DNA of 64,000 bases from an uncultured Clostridia bacterium (GCA_947584375.1 CANPWL010000003.1:62001-126000); one strand, 5' to 3'. Shown: positions 9,513-18,018, counted from the first letter of the stretch. Notes: generated by a model from the letters alone, not told the origin. Numbers and translations are program-made.

Positions 9513-9541
9513 AGTATAACATAAAAGCCGGTTTCTTGCAA
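9513..9541 (-). promoter_or_regulatory. Promoter of the DUF308 gene
   Basis: On the minus strand, TTGCAA (9536-9541), a 17-base spacer and TATACT (9513-9518). The -35 box touches the stop of the upstream Nif3 gene. Confidence 0.6.
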
Positions 9542-10306
9542 TTATATTATATTAACAATATCAGCATTTTTTTGACTGATTTCAATTTCCAGATCGGGGA
9601 TCTTACTAAGCAGGAATGATTTAACCAAATCATAAAAAATATTTTCGGTATAAAAATGTCCTGCGTCAATTAAAGAAATACCTGCGATCTTAGCGTCGAT
9701 AAAGTCATGATGTTTTATATCTCCCGTTATCAAAAGCTGACATCCCTTTTGAAGTGCGTCAAAGAAGTATTCCGCACCGGCGCCTGAACAAACTCCTATT
9801 CTTGAAACATTCTTTCCCGTGTCGGTGTATTTTAGAACCCTGCATCCGAGAGCTTCTTTTACTGACTTTGCAATAGAAGGAACGTCGCTTGGTATTTTAA
9901 GATTGCATATTCTTCCTATGTTTTCACTGTCACATAGTACTTCGCCTCTTTCTGAAATCAAACCAAGCTTTCTGCATAAAATGTCATTCATTCCTCCGCT
10001 GGCAATATCAAAATTTGTATGCATACAAATTGCGTTTATACCGTGTTTGGAAAGAATCACCGCAGGGTTGTGATCATCAAGCTTTTTAAGCGGAGAGAAT
10101 ATAACCGGATGATGCGAAACAACAAGGTCGGCATTGATTTTGTCGGCTTCCAAAGCCGTTTCATATGTAATGTCAAGAGTGAGCATAATTTTCTTTACCG
10201 TGTTTAGTTTGTTGCCGACTAAAATTCCGCTGTTATCCCAAGATGTTTGGAAAGAAAACGGAGCAAGCTCATCCAGAGCGTTATAAACATCGTTTACCAG
10301 TGCCAT
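9542..10306 (-). CDS. Nif3-like dinuclear metal-centre protein
   Basis: This 254-aa protein belongs to the Nif3/YqfO/YbgI family (annotated as GTP cyclohydrolase 1 type 2 homologs), which forms hexameric toroids with two metal ions per subunit. Seen here are the N-terminal SWDNSGILVGN segment, the VVSHHPVIFSP metal-binding histidines and the C-terminal DAGHFYTE motif that completes the site. ATG 10306 is chosen because AAAGGA sits 8 bases upstream; an in-frame start at 10327 would overlap the upstream methyltransferase. The next gene upstream is trmK, the usual neighbour in Firmicutes, 4 bases away. The cellular role is not settled. Confidence 0.9.
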   Translation of the reverse strand: MALVNDVYNALDELAPFSFQTSWDNSGILVGNKLNTVKKIMLTLDITYETALEADKINADLVVSHHPVIFSPLKKLDDHNPAVILSKHGINAICMHTNFDIASGGMNDILCRKLGLISERGEVLCDSENIGRICNLKIPSDVPSIAKSVKEALGCRVLKYTDTGKNVSRIGVCSGAGAEYFFDALQKGCQLLITGDIKHHDFIDAKIAGISLIDAGHFYTENIFYDLVKSFLLSKIPDLEIEISQKNADIVNII

Positions 10307-10310
10307 AAGT

Positions 10311-11015
10311 TTATTCCTTTCTAACATTGTTAAGTTTGTCTAAAATTATATTTCCGAGATGTATTTTTTCTTTGCCTTTACTAATAATGTCCGCACTTTT
10401 ATTTTCGGATCTTAACATACCCTGTCCTGCAATTATAAGCCTGTTTGCCTGAATGTGCAAGTATTCCCGGTCAGGTTCAGCTTGAAAATCAAGACCTCCT
10501 GAATATATCTCATAATCCTTATGACTATTGATTTTACCCGCATATTCAGCATTTATTACCGAATATATAAAATGCTCGCTTTTCACTGCCTTTTCGTACT
10601 TTATTGAAAATCCGTTTTGAAAAAGAAATTTTCTTAGCTCGTTAGCCTTTGTCATTGGCTGAAGAATAAGGTTTACCCTGTTAGTTTTTACCCATTCGGC
10701 TCTTGAAAGGATTTTTGCAATAAGCTCTCCGCCCATTCCTGCGATTATAATATCAGTGACCCCGTTAGAGGGTATATTGTCTAAACCGTCTGAAAGAACA
10801 GTTTGGATTTTATCCTGCAAGCCTTCACTCAGGATATGCTCTTTTGCACTTTTCAAAGGTCCTTGTCTAAGGTCGCAGGCAGTGACCTTTTTGCAAATCC
10901 CGCTTGAAACCAAGTAAGACGCAAGATACGCATGATCTGTGCCTACGTCAACTGCACATCCGTTTTTCGTTACGAACTCGGCGCAAAGTTTTAATCTGTT
11001 ATCTAAATTTATCAT
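10311..11015 (-). CDS. trmK: tRNA (adenine22-N1)-methyltransferase TrmK
   Basis: This 234-aa class I SAM-dependent methyltransferase makes m1A at position 22 of tRNA. The SAM-binding motif AVDVGTDHAYLASYL begins near residue 20, followed by the acidic loop ACDLRQGP. The TrmK signature DIIIAGMGGELIAKIL lies around residue 87, followed by LILQPMTKA. Length and order match the family, including a C-terminal helical domain. It is directly followed by the Nif3-like gene, the conserved trmK-nif3 pair of Firmicutes. Confidence 0.93.
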   Translation of the reverse strand: MINLDNRLKLCAEFVTKNGCAVDVGTDHAYLASYLVSSGICKKVTACDLRQGPLKSAKEHILSEGLQDKIQTVLSDGLDNIPSNGVTDIIIAGMGGELIAKILSRAEWVKTNRVNLILQPMTKANELRKFLFQNGFSIKYEKAVKSEHFIYSVINAEYAGKINSHKDYEIYSGGLDFQAEPDREYLHIQANRLIIAGQGMLRSENKSADIISKGKEKIHLGNIILDKLNNVRKE

Positions 11016-11045
11016 ATTACTTTACCTGTAAGTCCGGTAAAATTT

Positions 11046-11068
11046 AAGGGCGGCAGTTTGCCGCCCTT
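11046..11068 (-). terminator. Terminator after the DUF1858 gene
   Basis: A 10-bp perfect stem AAGGGCGGCA / TGCCGCCCTT with a 3-base loop, followed on the minus strand by TTAAATTTT. It separates the DUF1858 gene from trmK. Confidence 0.75.
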
Positions 11069-11079
11069 GAGTTTGGACT

Positions 11080-11283
11080 TTAGTTTCCGAAATGTGAATT
11101 AAGCTTTTCAACAAGCTCGTCTGCGTCAACGCCGTGAACAGCGCAAGCCTGTTCGATAGTTTCTCCTCTTGAAGACGGACAGCCGAGACAGTGCATGCCC
11201 ATTTCTAAAAAGAAAGGCGCCGTATCTTTGTCAGCGTCGAGAACATCGCCGATAATAGTATCTCTTTTAACTTCAAAAGCCAT
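11080..11283 (-). CDS. DUF1858 domain protein
   Basis: This 67-aa acidic protein is a single DUF1858 domain, the small helical domain found alone or in hybrid-cluster and hemerythrin-like proteins. It begins with a strand feeding TIIGDVLD, then APFFLEMGMHCLGCPSSRGETIEQACAVHG, in which the CLGC pair and a third Cys near residue 47 could bind metal or form a disulphide. The length equals the domain. It has its own promoter (11332-11360) and terminator (11046-11068). The function is unknown; a redox or regulatory role is inferred from the CxxC. Confidence 0.88.
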   Translation of the reverse strand: MAFEVKRDTIIGDVLDADKDTAPFFLEMGMHCLGCPSSRGETIEQACAVHGVDADELVEKLNSHFGN

Positions 11284-11331
11284 AGTTTATACATCCTTTC
11301 GTATTTATATAATTATCATTGATATGTTTAT

Positions 11332-11360
11332 ATTATAACCAAATAATAAATAAAATGCAA
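11332..11360 (-). promoter_or_regulatory. Promoter of the DUF1858 gene
   Basis: On the minus strand, TTGCAT (11355-11360), a 17-base spacer and a perfect TATAAT (11332-11337). Confidence 0.65.
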
Positions 11361-11368
11361 GGGTAAAT

Positions 11369-12463
11369 CTACTTATGACGAGTTAAGAGCTTGATTTTTC
11401 TCTGAAGCTCATGAAGCCCTCTGTATATTTTTTCAAAAAAGTTCACAAGCTTTTTCTTGAACGGAGAAAATGTGTAATAAAACTCTCCCGCATAGGTAAC
11501 GACTTCTCCGTTAAAGCCTTTTTTGAATTTATACACGCCGTAGTTAGGATGAGTTTCATCAGTATAAAACGGAATACCCTGAAAATCGTAAATGAAATTG
11601 TTATTCTCCAATGCCCATTGGATCATAGTCCACTGCATAAGATGGTTAGGCATAACATTTCTGTGCTTGTTTGAGGACGCTCCGTAAACGTAGCAGGTCT
11701 TTCCCGCATATTGAGTAGTAATTGCACCGGAAACAGGTGTTTCGGTTCCGTCCTCGTTCTGAAGATAACACATATACAGTCTGCAATGATTATAACCGAG
11801 CGCAGTAAGCATCTTTACAAAGTATTCTTTAGGTCTTATCGCGAAACCGTCACGCGTTCCTGTTTCAGCCATCATAGGATAAAAATCATTTATCGCCTCC
11901 GGACCGCAAGCCTTGCAGACAACTCCCTTGCGGGAAGCCAAACGTATATTATATCTCCACTTAGAGTGAAAGCTTGACATCACTTCGTCAGGAGTTTTCC
12001 CCTCGATATTTAAGAGCATATAGTTATTTCTTGCCTGAATGGTAGAAAGCTCCGGAGCGTTTTCAATATGTGAAAATCCCATATCTATAAGAATGTTTTT
12101 TGCTTCCTCATCTTTTTCCACAAAGCACGGATCCCACATAAACTCATAGCATTTGTGTTTTTTTGCAAGAACCTTTACACCCTCAAACAAATCTTCAATA
12201 ACAGCCTTGTTATGATAATCACATACAGGACCGTGTGAAGCATATAGAAATGAACAGCCGAATACAGGTATCTTTTTTACAAGAACAAGACACGTTCCCT
12301 GTATTTTACCGTCAGAATCTCTTGAAATCACAGCGTCCCAGTCCCAGTTATCCTTGACCTTAGTCCAGTTTAAGGACTGAAGAAAGTTTCCGTTTTTATT
12401 TGCGCTTGCAAAAGACTCGTACTCTTCACACAGTTCTTTATTATTTTTATCGAGTATTTCCAA
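11369..12463 (-). CDS. FemAB-family aminoacyltransferase (peptidoglycan interpeptide bridge)
   Basis: This protein of about 364 aa is of the FemA/FemB/FemX GNAT-like family. Members transfer amino acids from aminoacyl-tRNA to the stem peptide of lipid II. Characteristic segments are the N-terminal FLQSLNWTKVK, the central SSFHSKWRYNIRLASRKGV, and the C-terminal half with GASSNKHRNVMPNHLMQW and YDFQGIPF. The start is uncertain: TTG 12463 has AAAGGTGGG about 10 bases upstream, while an in-frame GTG at 12478 lies inside that ribosome site. The gene has its own promoter at 12521-12549. The amino acid added cannot be told from sequence. Confidence 0.88.
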   Translation of the reverse strand: MEILDKNNKELCEEYESFASANKNGNFLQSLNWTKVKDNWDWDAVISRDSDGKIQGTCLVLVKKIPVFGCSFLYASHGPVCDYHNKAVIEDLFEGVKVLAKKHKCYEFMWDPCFVEKDEEAKNILIDMGFSHIENAPELSTIQARNNYMLLNIEGKTPDEVMSSFHSKWRYNIRLASRKGVVCKACGPEAINDFYPMMAETGTRDGFAIRPKEYFVKMLTALGYNHCRLYMCYLQNEDGTETPVSGAITTQYAGKTCYVYGASSNKHRNVMPNHLMQWTMIQWALENNNFIYDFQGIPFYTDETHPNYGVYKFKKGFNGEVVTYAGEFYYTFSPFKKKLVNFFEKIYRGLHELQRKIKLLTRHK

Positions 12464-12520
12464 AATTAAAATTCCCACCTTTGTATATTCTTAGCTTTTT
12501 TACTTTTATTTTACTAAAAC

Positions 12521-12549
12521 ATTATACAATATCTTTTGCTAAAAATCAA
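12521..12549 (-). promoter_or_regulatory. Promoter of the FemAB gene
   Basis: On the minus strand, TTGATT (12544-12549), a 17-base spacer and a perfect TATAAT (12521-12526). Confidence 0.65.
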
Positions 12550-12571
12550 TATTGACTTTAAGGCAAATGAG

Positions 12572-13246
12572 TTAAACCTGATATTCTGATGTAATGCCCA
12601 GATATTCTTCAAGGCATATATTTTGTTTTGTGATTTCCTTTGCGTTGTTTTTTCCGACAAATCTTATATGCCAAGGCTCATAGCTGTATCCGGTAATACT
12701 TTCTTTTCCTTTCGGAAAACGAATAATAAAGCCGTATTCGGCACAATGCTTTTTGAGCCATTTCATATCCTCTTGACCTATCATACTGAAATCTGCGCCG
12801 TTTACGTCAATTGCAAGACCGGATTGATGTTCCGAATAACCTGCGCGTGCTGAAAAGGTATCAGCCTCTTTCTTTCCGTGTTCGGCTGCATACTCTTTAT
12901 ATAAAACTTTTTGTTCCTCATAGCTTCTGAAACCTGACGCTATCTCCAAAGAAATATTGTCATTAGCCGCTGCCTTTTTCATCTTATTGAAAGCTTTAAG
13001 CGTTTCATTGGTAAGTCCGTAATTATAATCCTTTGGCAGGGAATATGTTTTATTGACAATTAGAATTCCGTCAATATAAGTTACTCCGTCGATAACCTCC
13101 GTTGAATGAGCTTTTGCGTTTGCATGAACGGCAGACTGTTTTGTTGCTGCGGTTGTAACAGCCGTATCGGAATTGCTCTTACTGCTGCATGACGACGCTG
13201 ACAACAGTAAAAATACAGACAAGCATATAATTGATACTTTTTTCAT
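12572..13246 (-). CDS. D-alanyl-D-alanine carboxypeptidase, VanY family, lipoprotein
   Basis: This 224-aa protein has a lipoprotein signal (LLLSASSC, Cys20), a Ser/Thr/Ala-rich linker, and a VanY metallopeptidase domain from about residue 75. The zinc site is visible as SEHQSGLAIDVN (His and Asp ligands) and EPWHIRF (third His); IASGFRSYEEQ is the usual preceding motif. It should trim the terminal D-Ala from peptidoglycan stem peptides outside the cell. ATG 13246 is chosen because AAAGGA lies 9 bases upstream and the lipoprotein signal starts there; the frame extends 40 residues further upstream but without a signal or ribosome site. Confidence 0.9.
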   Translation of the reverse strand: MKKVSIICLSVFLLLSASSCSSKSNSDTAVTTAATKQSAVHANAKAHSTEVIDGVTYIDGILIVNKTYSLPKDYNYGLTNETLKAFNKMKKAAANDNISLEIASGFRSYEEQKVLYKEYAAEHGKKEADTFSARAGYSEHQSGLAIDVNGADFSMIGQEDMKWLKKHCAEYGFIIRFPKGKESITGYSYEPWHIRFVGKNNAKEITKQNICLEEYLGITSEYQV

Positions 13247-13328
13247 TTTTATTTTTCCTTTGTATGTAATATAAAACAATTGTATCATATTTTTTTGGTC
13301 AAGTCTATAACTGATTTTGGTTGGCGTA

Positions 13329-13357
13329 TTGATTTGAACTTTGCAATATGATACAAT
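13329..13357 (+). promoter_or_regulatory. Promoter of the araB-araD operon
   Basis: TTGATT (13329-13334), a 17-base spacer and TACAAT (13352-13357), about 70 bases before araB. No clear operator palindrome was found between it and the gene. Confidence 0.5.
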
Positions 13358-13427
13358 GTTATTCAAGGCAGATGGTAATTAGTTAAAACTTTTCATATAA
13401 ATATTTCCGACAGGGATGGTGAATATT

Positions 13428-15095
13428 ATGGGAAAATACACAATAGGAATTGACTTTGGTTCATTGTCCGGCAGAGCATTGCTTTTAGATATTTCAACCG
13501 GTGAGGAGATGGCGTCGTCAGTTTATGAATATCCTCACGGAGTAATGGACAAAGAATTGCCCGGCGGTGAAAAGCTTGGGAATGATTATGCTCTTCAGCA
13601 TCCCTTGGATTATTTAGAGGTATTGTATAATACTATACCGGCAGTTATAAAGTCGAGCGGGGCAGACCCAAAGGATATAGTTGCGATAGGAACGGATTTT
13701 ACCGCTTGTACTATGATTCCCTGTAAATCAGACGGAACTCCACTTTGTTTTTTGGATGAATATAAACACGATCCTCATGCGTGGGTAAAGCTGTGGAAAC
13801 ATCATGCCGCACAGTATGAGGCTGATAAGCTGAATGAAATCGCCGAACAAAGAGGAGAAGAGTGGCTCAAAAACTACGGCGGTAAGATATCAAGCGAGTG
13901 GGCAATACCTAAGCTTATGCAGATATGTGATGAATCTCCGGAGATCTATAAAGCAATGGACAGATGGATCGAGGCAGCAGACTGGATAGTCTGGATGATG
14001 ACAGGAGTTGAAACCAGAAATTCCTGCACGTCAGGGTATAAAGCTATTTGGAATAAGCGAAAAGGTTATCCCTCAAAGGAGTTTTTTAAAGCTTTAAATC
14101 CTATGCTTGAAAACTGCATTGAGGAAAAACTGGGAACTGTGATAACTCCGCTGGGAGAAAAGGCGGGAACGGTCACCACCGAGTTTGCAGAAAAAACCGG
14201 ACTTTCAGAGAACACGGCTGTTTGCATAGGAAATGTTGACGCTCATGTTTGCGTTCCGTCTGTATCAATAAACGGTCCGAAGAAAATGCTTGCTATCATC
14301 GGAACGTCAACCTGTCACATTCTTATGGGAGAAGAAGAAAAACAAGTTCCGGGAATGTGCGGCGTTGTCGAGGACGGCGTTATGCCTGGATTTTTCGGAT
14401 ATGAGGCAGGACAGTCCTGCGTTGGAGACCATTTTGCATGGCTGGTTGATAACTGTGTTCCTGAAAGCTATTATAAAAAAGCTGAAGAAAACGGTATGGA
14501 CATTCATCAGTATTTAACGTCGCTGGCTGAAAAGCTAAGAGTCGGTGAAAGCGGATTACTCGCTCTTGATTGGTGGAACGGCAATCGCTCAATTCTTGTT
14601 GACGCTGATTTAACAGGATGTATGCTGGGTATGACCCTTTCAACAAAGCCGGAGGAAATGTACCGTGCTTTGATAGAGGCTACTGCATACGGCACCAGAA
14701 TGATAGTTGAGAATTTCCGGGATAACGGAGTGTTTGTCGATGAGTTTTATGCAAGCGGAGGAATAGCAGTTAAAAATGAAATGGCTATGCAGATTTACAG
14801 CGACGTTTTGAATATGAATGTGAAAATTGCAGGTTCTGCGCAGGGTCCCGCTCTGGGGAGCGCTATATTTGCAAGCGTAGCGGCAGGTTCTGAAAACGGC
14901 GGTTTCGACAGTGTTTTTGAAGCTGCGCAAAAACTGGGAAAAGTCAGAGATAAGTACTATTCTCCTATAAAGGAAAACGTGAAGGTTTATGATAAGCTTT
15001 ATGCTGAATATAAAAAACTGCATGATTATTTCGGCAGGGGAGAAAACAATGTTATGAAAGTATTAAAGAAAATAAAATCACAAGGGGAAAATTAA
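13428..15095 (+). CDS. araB: Ribulokinase (FGGY family)
   Basis: This 555-aa FGGY carbohydrate kinase has an N-terminal phosphate-binding [13 protein letters not shown], a substrate-binding [11 protein letters not shown] and a C-terminal [22 protein letters not shown]-site segment. Length and motifs fit AraB, which phosphorylates L-ribulose in arabinose breakdown. ATG 13428 is preferred over the in-frame ATG 13416 because AGGGATGGTGA precedes it at proper spacing. araD begins one base after its stop, so the two form an operon. L-arabinose isomerase (araA) is not in the window. A different ketopentose substrate is possible. Confidence 0.87.
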   Translation: MGKYTIGIDFGSLSGRALLLDISTGEEMASSVYEYPHGVMDKELPGGEKLGNDYALQHPLDYLEVLYNTIPAVIKSSGADPKDIVAIGTDFTACTMIPCKSDGTPLCFLDEYKHDPHAWVKLWKHHAAQYEADKLNEIAEQRGEEWLKNYGGKISSEWAIPKLMQICDESPEIYKAMDRWIEAADWIVWMMTGVETRNSCTSGYKAIWNKRKGYPSKEFFKALNPMLENCIEEKLGTVITPLGEKAGTVTTEFAEKTGLSENTAVCIGNVDAHVCVPSVSINGPKKMLAIIGTSTCHILMGEEEKQVPGMCGVVEDGVMPGFFGYEAGQSCVGDHFAWLVDNCVPESYYKKAEENGMDIHQYLTSLAEKLRVGESGLLALDWWNGNRSILVDADLTGCMLGMTLSTKPEEMYRALIEATAYGTRMIVENFRDNGVFVDEFYASGGIAVKNEMAMQIYSDVLNMNVKIAGSAQGPALGSAIFASVAAGSENGGFDSVFEAAQKLGKVRDKYYSPIKENVKVYDKLYAEYKKLHDYFGRGENNVMKVLKKIKSQGEN

Positions 15096-15096
15096 T

Positions 15097-15807
15097 ATGT
15101 TAGAGGAATTAAAAGAAAGAGTTTACCGTGCAAATATGATGCTACCCGAGAATAATCTTGTTATATCAACATGGGGGAACGTATCGGAAATCGACCGTGA
15201 GAAAGGTCTTTTTGCAATCAAGCCAAGCGGAGTTGCCTATGAGGAGCTCTCACCTGATAAAATGGTCGTTTGCGACTTAAAGGGAAATGTGGTTGAGGGA
15301 GATCTAAAGCCAAGCTCCGATATGCTTACGCATCTGGAACTTTATAAGAATTTTTCAAATGCAAATGCCATTGTTCATACACATTCTAGATGGGCTACAA
15401 TATGGGCTCAGGCAGGTAAAAGCATAAGCGCTTACGGAACGACCCATGCAGATTATTTCTATGGGGCAATTCCCATTACAAGAAAAATGACAGATGAGGA
15501 GATCTCCGATAATTATGAGAAGAATACGGGAAGCGTTATTGTAGAAACCTTTGTATCCCACAGAACAAGCCCTTCTAAGATGAATGCCTGTCTTGTTTAC
15601 TCTCACGGACCGTTTCTCTGGGGAGATGACGCAATTTCAACTGTTGAAAAGGCTGTTGTTCTCGAAGAAATTGCGTTTATGGCTTGGCATACTGAAATAC
15701 TTGCATATAAAAAGGAAACTACTACTCTTAAAATGCAGCAGCAGCTTTTGGATAAACACTTCTTGAGAAAACACGGCGATAACGCTTACTATGGGCAGCA
15801 GGACTGA
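15097..15807 (+). CDS. araD: L-ribulose-5-phosphate 4-epimerase
   Basis: This 236-aa class II aldolase/adducin-fold enzyme converts L-ribulose 5-phosphate to D-xylulose 5-phosphate for entry into the pentose phosphate pathway. The zinc-binding HTHSRWATIWAQ lies near residue 95, with another ligand in YSHGPFLWG near residue 170; an N-terminal STWGNVSE and KPSGVAYEELSPDKMVV form the phosphate site. An AAGGGGA ribosome site precedes the ATG. The last three codons and the stop (15805-15807) lie inside a dispersed-repeat hairpin, so a repeat has settled exactly at the gene end and supplies the TGA. Confidence 0.93.
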   Translation: MLEELKERVYRANMMLPENNLVISTWGNVSEIDREKGLFAIKPSGVAYEELSPDKMVVCDLKGNVVEGDLKPSSDMLTHLELYKNFSNANAIVHTHSRWATIWAQAGKSISAYGTTHADYFYGAIPITRKMTDEEISDNYEKNTGSVIVETFVSHRTSPSKMNACLVYSHGPFLWGDDAISTVEKAVVLEEIAFMAWHTEILAYKKETTTLKMQQQLLDKHFLRKHGDNAYYGQQD

Positions 15808-15868
15808 ACCCTGCACGCTCTCTGCATATTAAAAGTTTAATTTAATGTTTAACTTTGTAAAACGGCAG
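15798..15868. repeat. Dispersed palindromic repeat, decayed copy
   Basis: Hairpin relic GCAGGAC-TGA-ACCCTGC (15798-15814, inner two pairs lost) followed by a diverged 46-bp core (15822-15868) ending AACGGCAG. It is in the same orientation as the copy after typA, and its TGA loop is the araD stop. Confidence 0.65.
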
Positions 15869-15891
15869 GCTTTGGTTTGTCTAAAATGTAT

Positions 15892-16104
15892 TTATTCTTC
15901 TGCTTTTTGCATAAGTTTGTAACAATGTTCGCTCAGTCTTGCGGTTTCGTCTGCTAAACATTCAAGCGCTCCTCTTAAAATGTCATCACCATATATGTGG
16001 ATAAAATACATTACACAAACTTCTGACAGTCCTTCTAGCTTTTCGGCTTTTTTCTTTATTTCTTCAAAGTCCACTAAATGAATTGCTTTGATTTTTTCTT
16101 TCAT
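15892..16104 (-). CDS. 70-aa protein of unknown function
   Basis: This small, mostly helical, slightly acidic protein begins MKEKIKAIHLVDFEEIKKKA and contains two Cys and a GALECLADETARL helix. I do not recognise the family. ATG 16104 is chosen because AGGAAGTGAC precedes it; the frame stays open upstream to 16272 but without a ribosome site and past the promoter. The promoter at 16137-16166 has a palindrome in its spacer, so it is probably repressed, perhaps by the adjacent ribbon-helix-helix or HTH protein. A 112-bp piece of this gene is repeated at 16454-16565, marking a rearranged accessory locus. Confidence 0.7.
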   Translation of the reverse strand: MKEKIKAIHLVDFEEIKKKAEKLEGLSEVCVMYFIHIYGDDILRGALECLADETARLSEHCYKLMQKAEE

Positions 16105-16136
16105 TAATGTCACTTCCTTTGTTTTTATTATTATAT

Positions 16137-16166
16137 ATAATAGCATACTGTGCATAGTATTTTCAA
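16137..16166 (-). promoter_or_regulatory. Promoter with operator palindrome in the spacer
   Basis: On the minus strand, TTGAAA (16161-16166), an 18-base spacer and TATTAT (16137-16142). The spacer holds the inverted repeat ATACT-ATGCAC-AGTAT (16145-16160), well placed to block polymerase. The binding protein is unknown; the neighbouring RHH protein is the obvious candidate. Confidence 0.5.
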
Positions 16167-16250
16167 TGGTTAAAATAAACAATTTTACAGTTTGGTTTGA
16201 GTAAGTTTTTGTTAATAAAATATATTTGTTTTGAAAGGTTGGTACTATAT

Positions 16251-16436
16251 ATGGGAAAGACATCAACAGCAAGTAAGCAAAAGTATAATAAAAAGGCTTA
16301 TGAACGAGTTGTTTTAACTGTAAAAAAGGGTGATAAAGAAAAGATCTTTAATAAAGCATCGGAGCTTGGAAAGAGTGTAAATGCATATATTAAAGACTTG
16401 ATCAACGCAGATACTAATGGAATGTTAAAGGATTAG
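16251..16436 (+). CDS. Ribbon-helix-helix (Arc-like) small protein
   Basis: This 61-aa basic protein has a Lys-rich N-terminus followed by a likely RHH fold: a strand RVVLTVKKGDKEKI and helices NKASELGKSVNAYIKDLI (about residues 20-52). Such proteins bind DNA as dimers and often act as antitoxins or plasmid and island regulators. The GTG/ATG-rich region upstream was rejected because GAAAGG and the lysine-rich start favour ATG 16251. It lies divergent from the 70-aa gene and between two copies of a 112-bp sequence derived from that gene. No toxin partner is evident. Confidence 0.72.
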   Translation: MGKTSTASKQKYNKKAYERVVLTVKKGDKEKIFNKASELGKSVNAYIKDLINADTNGMLKD

Positions 16437-16453
16437 CGGAGGCGGTAAAAATT

Positions 16454-16565
16454 TCATCACCATATATGTGGATAAAATACATTACACAAACTTCGGACAG
16501 TCCTTCTAGCTTTTCGGCTTTTTTCTTTATTTCTTCAAAGTCCACTAAATGAATAGCTTTGATTT
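16454..16565 (-). pseudogene. Duplicated fragment of the 70-aa gene
   Basis: 112 bp matching 15983-16094 in direct orientation with 110 identities (differences at the TCTGAC/TCGGAC and AATTGC/AATAGC sites). It covers roughly codons 4-41 of the 70-aa gene but lacks its start, promoter and 3' end, so it is a non-functional relic. The two copies bracket the RHH gene at a 471-bp spacing. Confidence 0.85.
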
Positions 16566-16687
16566 ATTTATATAACACACTAAAATATAGTGAAAATCAA
16601 TGTGTGATATTAAACAAAAATGTGAAAAGATTATTGTTTGTTTTACACATTAATCTAGTGAATATTGTTAAGGCAGGTGTTAACTGT

Positions 16688-16894
16688 ATGTCTATTCAGT
16701 ATAAGATTAATGTTTTAGCAGAATTAAAAGCCAAAGGCTATAACACATCACGTTTAAGAAAGGAAAAAATATTAGGAGAAGCTACATTGCAAAGATTAAG
16801 GCACAACAAAAGTGTATCTTATGCTGTCCTATCTAAGCTTTGCAGTTTACTTGAATGTGATATAGGCGATATTTTAGAGTATAGGGAAGATTAA
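16688..16894 (+). CDS. Small XRE/Cro-type helix-turn-helix protein
   Basis: This 68-aa protein consists of a single Cro/CI-like domain: NVLAELKAKGYNTSRLRKEK, then the recognition region ATLQRLRHNKSVSYAVLSKL, and CDIGDILEYRED at the end. This is the compact HTH type (HTH_26 class) common in mobile elements of Firmicutes. An AGGTG ribosome site lies 8 bases before ATG 16688; the frame upstream runs through the duplicated fragment and is not likely translated. It is the last gene of the small accessory locus and may regulate it. Confidence 0.82.
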   Translation: MSIQYKINVLAELKAKGYNTSRLRKEKILGEATLQRLRHNKSVSYAVLSKLCSLLECDIGDILEYRED

Positions 16895-16932
16895 ACAGAT
16901 ATAAAGTTGTTTATAATATATTATTGTTCTAA

Positions 16933-17112
16933 CTGCCGAGCCGGCAGGGGCTCTCTGCCTTTGGATAATTTGATTAATGTTTAACTTAGTGCAACGGCAG
17001 ACTAGTACTTAGAGACAAGAACTTATATTTCCAACAGAGTTCTGATAGTAATATCTTGTATCTTGCTTCTAATTTCTTGCCTCTAATAGCAAAACCACCG
17101 GCGGTTCGCCGG
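16933..17112. repeat. Composite of dispersed repeats
   Basis: Contains hairpin CTGCCG-AGC-CGGCAG (16933-16947), a 46-bp palindromic core (16955-17000), a 65-bp stretch (17016-17080) perfectly repeated in inverse orientation at 24678-24742, and hairpin CCGGCG-GTT-CGCCGG (17098-17112). The last hairpin ends 2 bases before the -35 box of the following gene. Confidence 0.8.
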
Positions 17113-17114
17113 TC

Positions 17115-17143
17115 TTGACAAGATCGTAATAATAGGTTAACAT
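17115..17143 (+). promoter_or_regulatory. Promoter of the CBS-domain gene
   Basis: TTGACA (17115-17120), a 17-base spacer and TAACAT (17138-17143), directly after a repeat hairpin. Confidence 0.5.
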
Positions 17144-17187
17144 ATATTTAAAAATTAAAACTAATCTCGAAAGGATATGATTATTTA

Positions 17188-18018
17188 ATGGATGACTCAG
17201 CGGGGCAGTCAGGTGGATTATTTTCAAGGCTTTTCAGCAAGAGGAAGAACTCTTTGACCGAAGATGAAATTATGGAGCTTTTAAATGGTGAAGACGCTGA
17301 CGATATAGATGAAAGTCAAAAAGAAATGATAAGCAACATTTTTGAGTTTGACGATATAGAAATAAAAGATGTTATGACGCACAGAATGGACATATCGGCA
17401 GTTGATATAAAGAGTAATTTAAAAGACGCCGTATCGCTGATAATTGAAAAAGGATTTTCCCGTATCCCTGTTTATGAGGATACGATAGATAATATTTGCG
17501 GAGTTATCTATGCAAAGGATTTACTTGCGTTGATTTTTGATGAAGACCCTGCAAGCCATAGTCTGTCTGAATTTGTAAGGGAGATAATATTTATCCCTGA
17601 AACTAATAGCTGCTTTGAACTGTTTGACAGCTTTACATCAAAAAAGTTACAGATAGCGGTTGCTGTTGACGAATATGGGGGAACTGCGGGTATTGTCACA
17701 ATGGAGGACTTGCTGGAGGCGATTGTCGGGAATATTCAGGACGAGTATGACAATGAGCTTGAAGAAATCCAAAAAATATCAAAAAGCGTTTACGAGGTTT
17801 TGGGAACAGCGGATACTGAGGATATTGCAGATGAGCTTGGATTTGAGCTGTCGGAGGATAACGATTGTGACACCATAGGCGGATTTGTAATAAGTCTTAT
17901 AGGACGTATCCCGAATAAAGATGAAAACACGTCGGTAGAGTACGGAGGAGTAAAGTTTACAGTAATATCAGCGGATGACAAACGCATAAAAAAGTTGAGA
18001 GTTGAAAAGCTTGACTGA
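17188..18018 (+). CDS. CorC/HlyC-like CBS-domain protein
   Basis: This 276-aa soluble protein has a tandem CBS pair (about 60-185), introduced by EIKDVMTHRMDISAVD, with GFSRIPVYEDTIDNICGVIYAKDLL in the first CBS and VDEYGGTAGIVTMEDLLEAIVG in the second. A C-terminal transporter-associated (CorC_HlyC) domain (about 195-270) includes DTIGGFVISLIGRIP. The DUF21 membrane domain of full CNNM/hemolysin C proteins is absent, as in CorC. The family is linked to magnesium and cobalt efflux and adenosyl-nucleotide sensing. The N-terminal 30 residues are low-complexity and basic. The promoter abuts a repeat hairpin. Confidence 0.87.
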   Translation: MDDSAGQSGGLFSRLFSKRKNSLTEDEIMELLNGEDADDIDESQKEMISNIFEFDDIEIKDVMTHRMDISAVDIKSNLKDAVSLIIEKGFSRIPVYEDTIDNICGVIYAKDLLALIFDEDPASHSLSEFVREIIFIPETNSCFELFDSFTSKKLQIAVAVDEYGGTAGIVTMEDLLEAIVGNIQDEYDNELEEIQKISKSVYEVLGTADTEDIADELGFELSEDNDCDTIGGFVISLIGRIPNKDENTSVEYGGVKFTVISADDKRIKKLRVEKLD

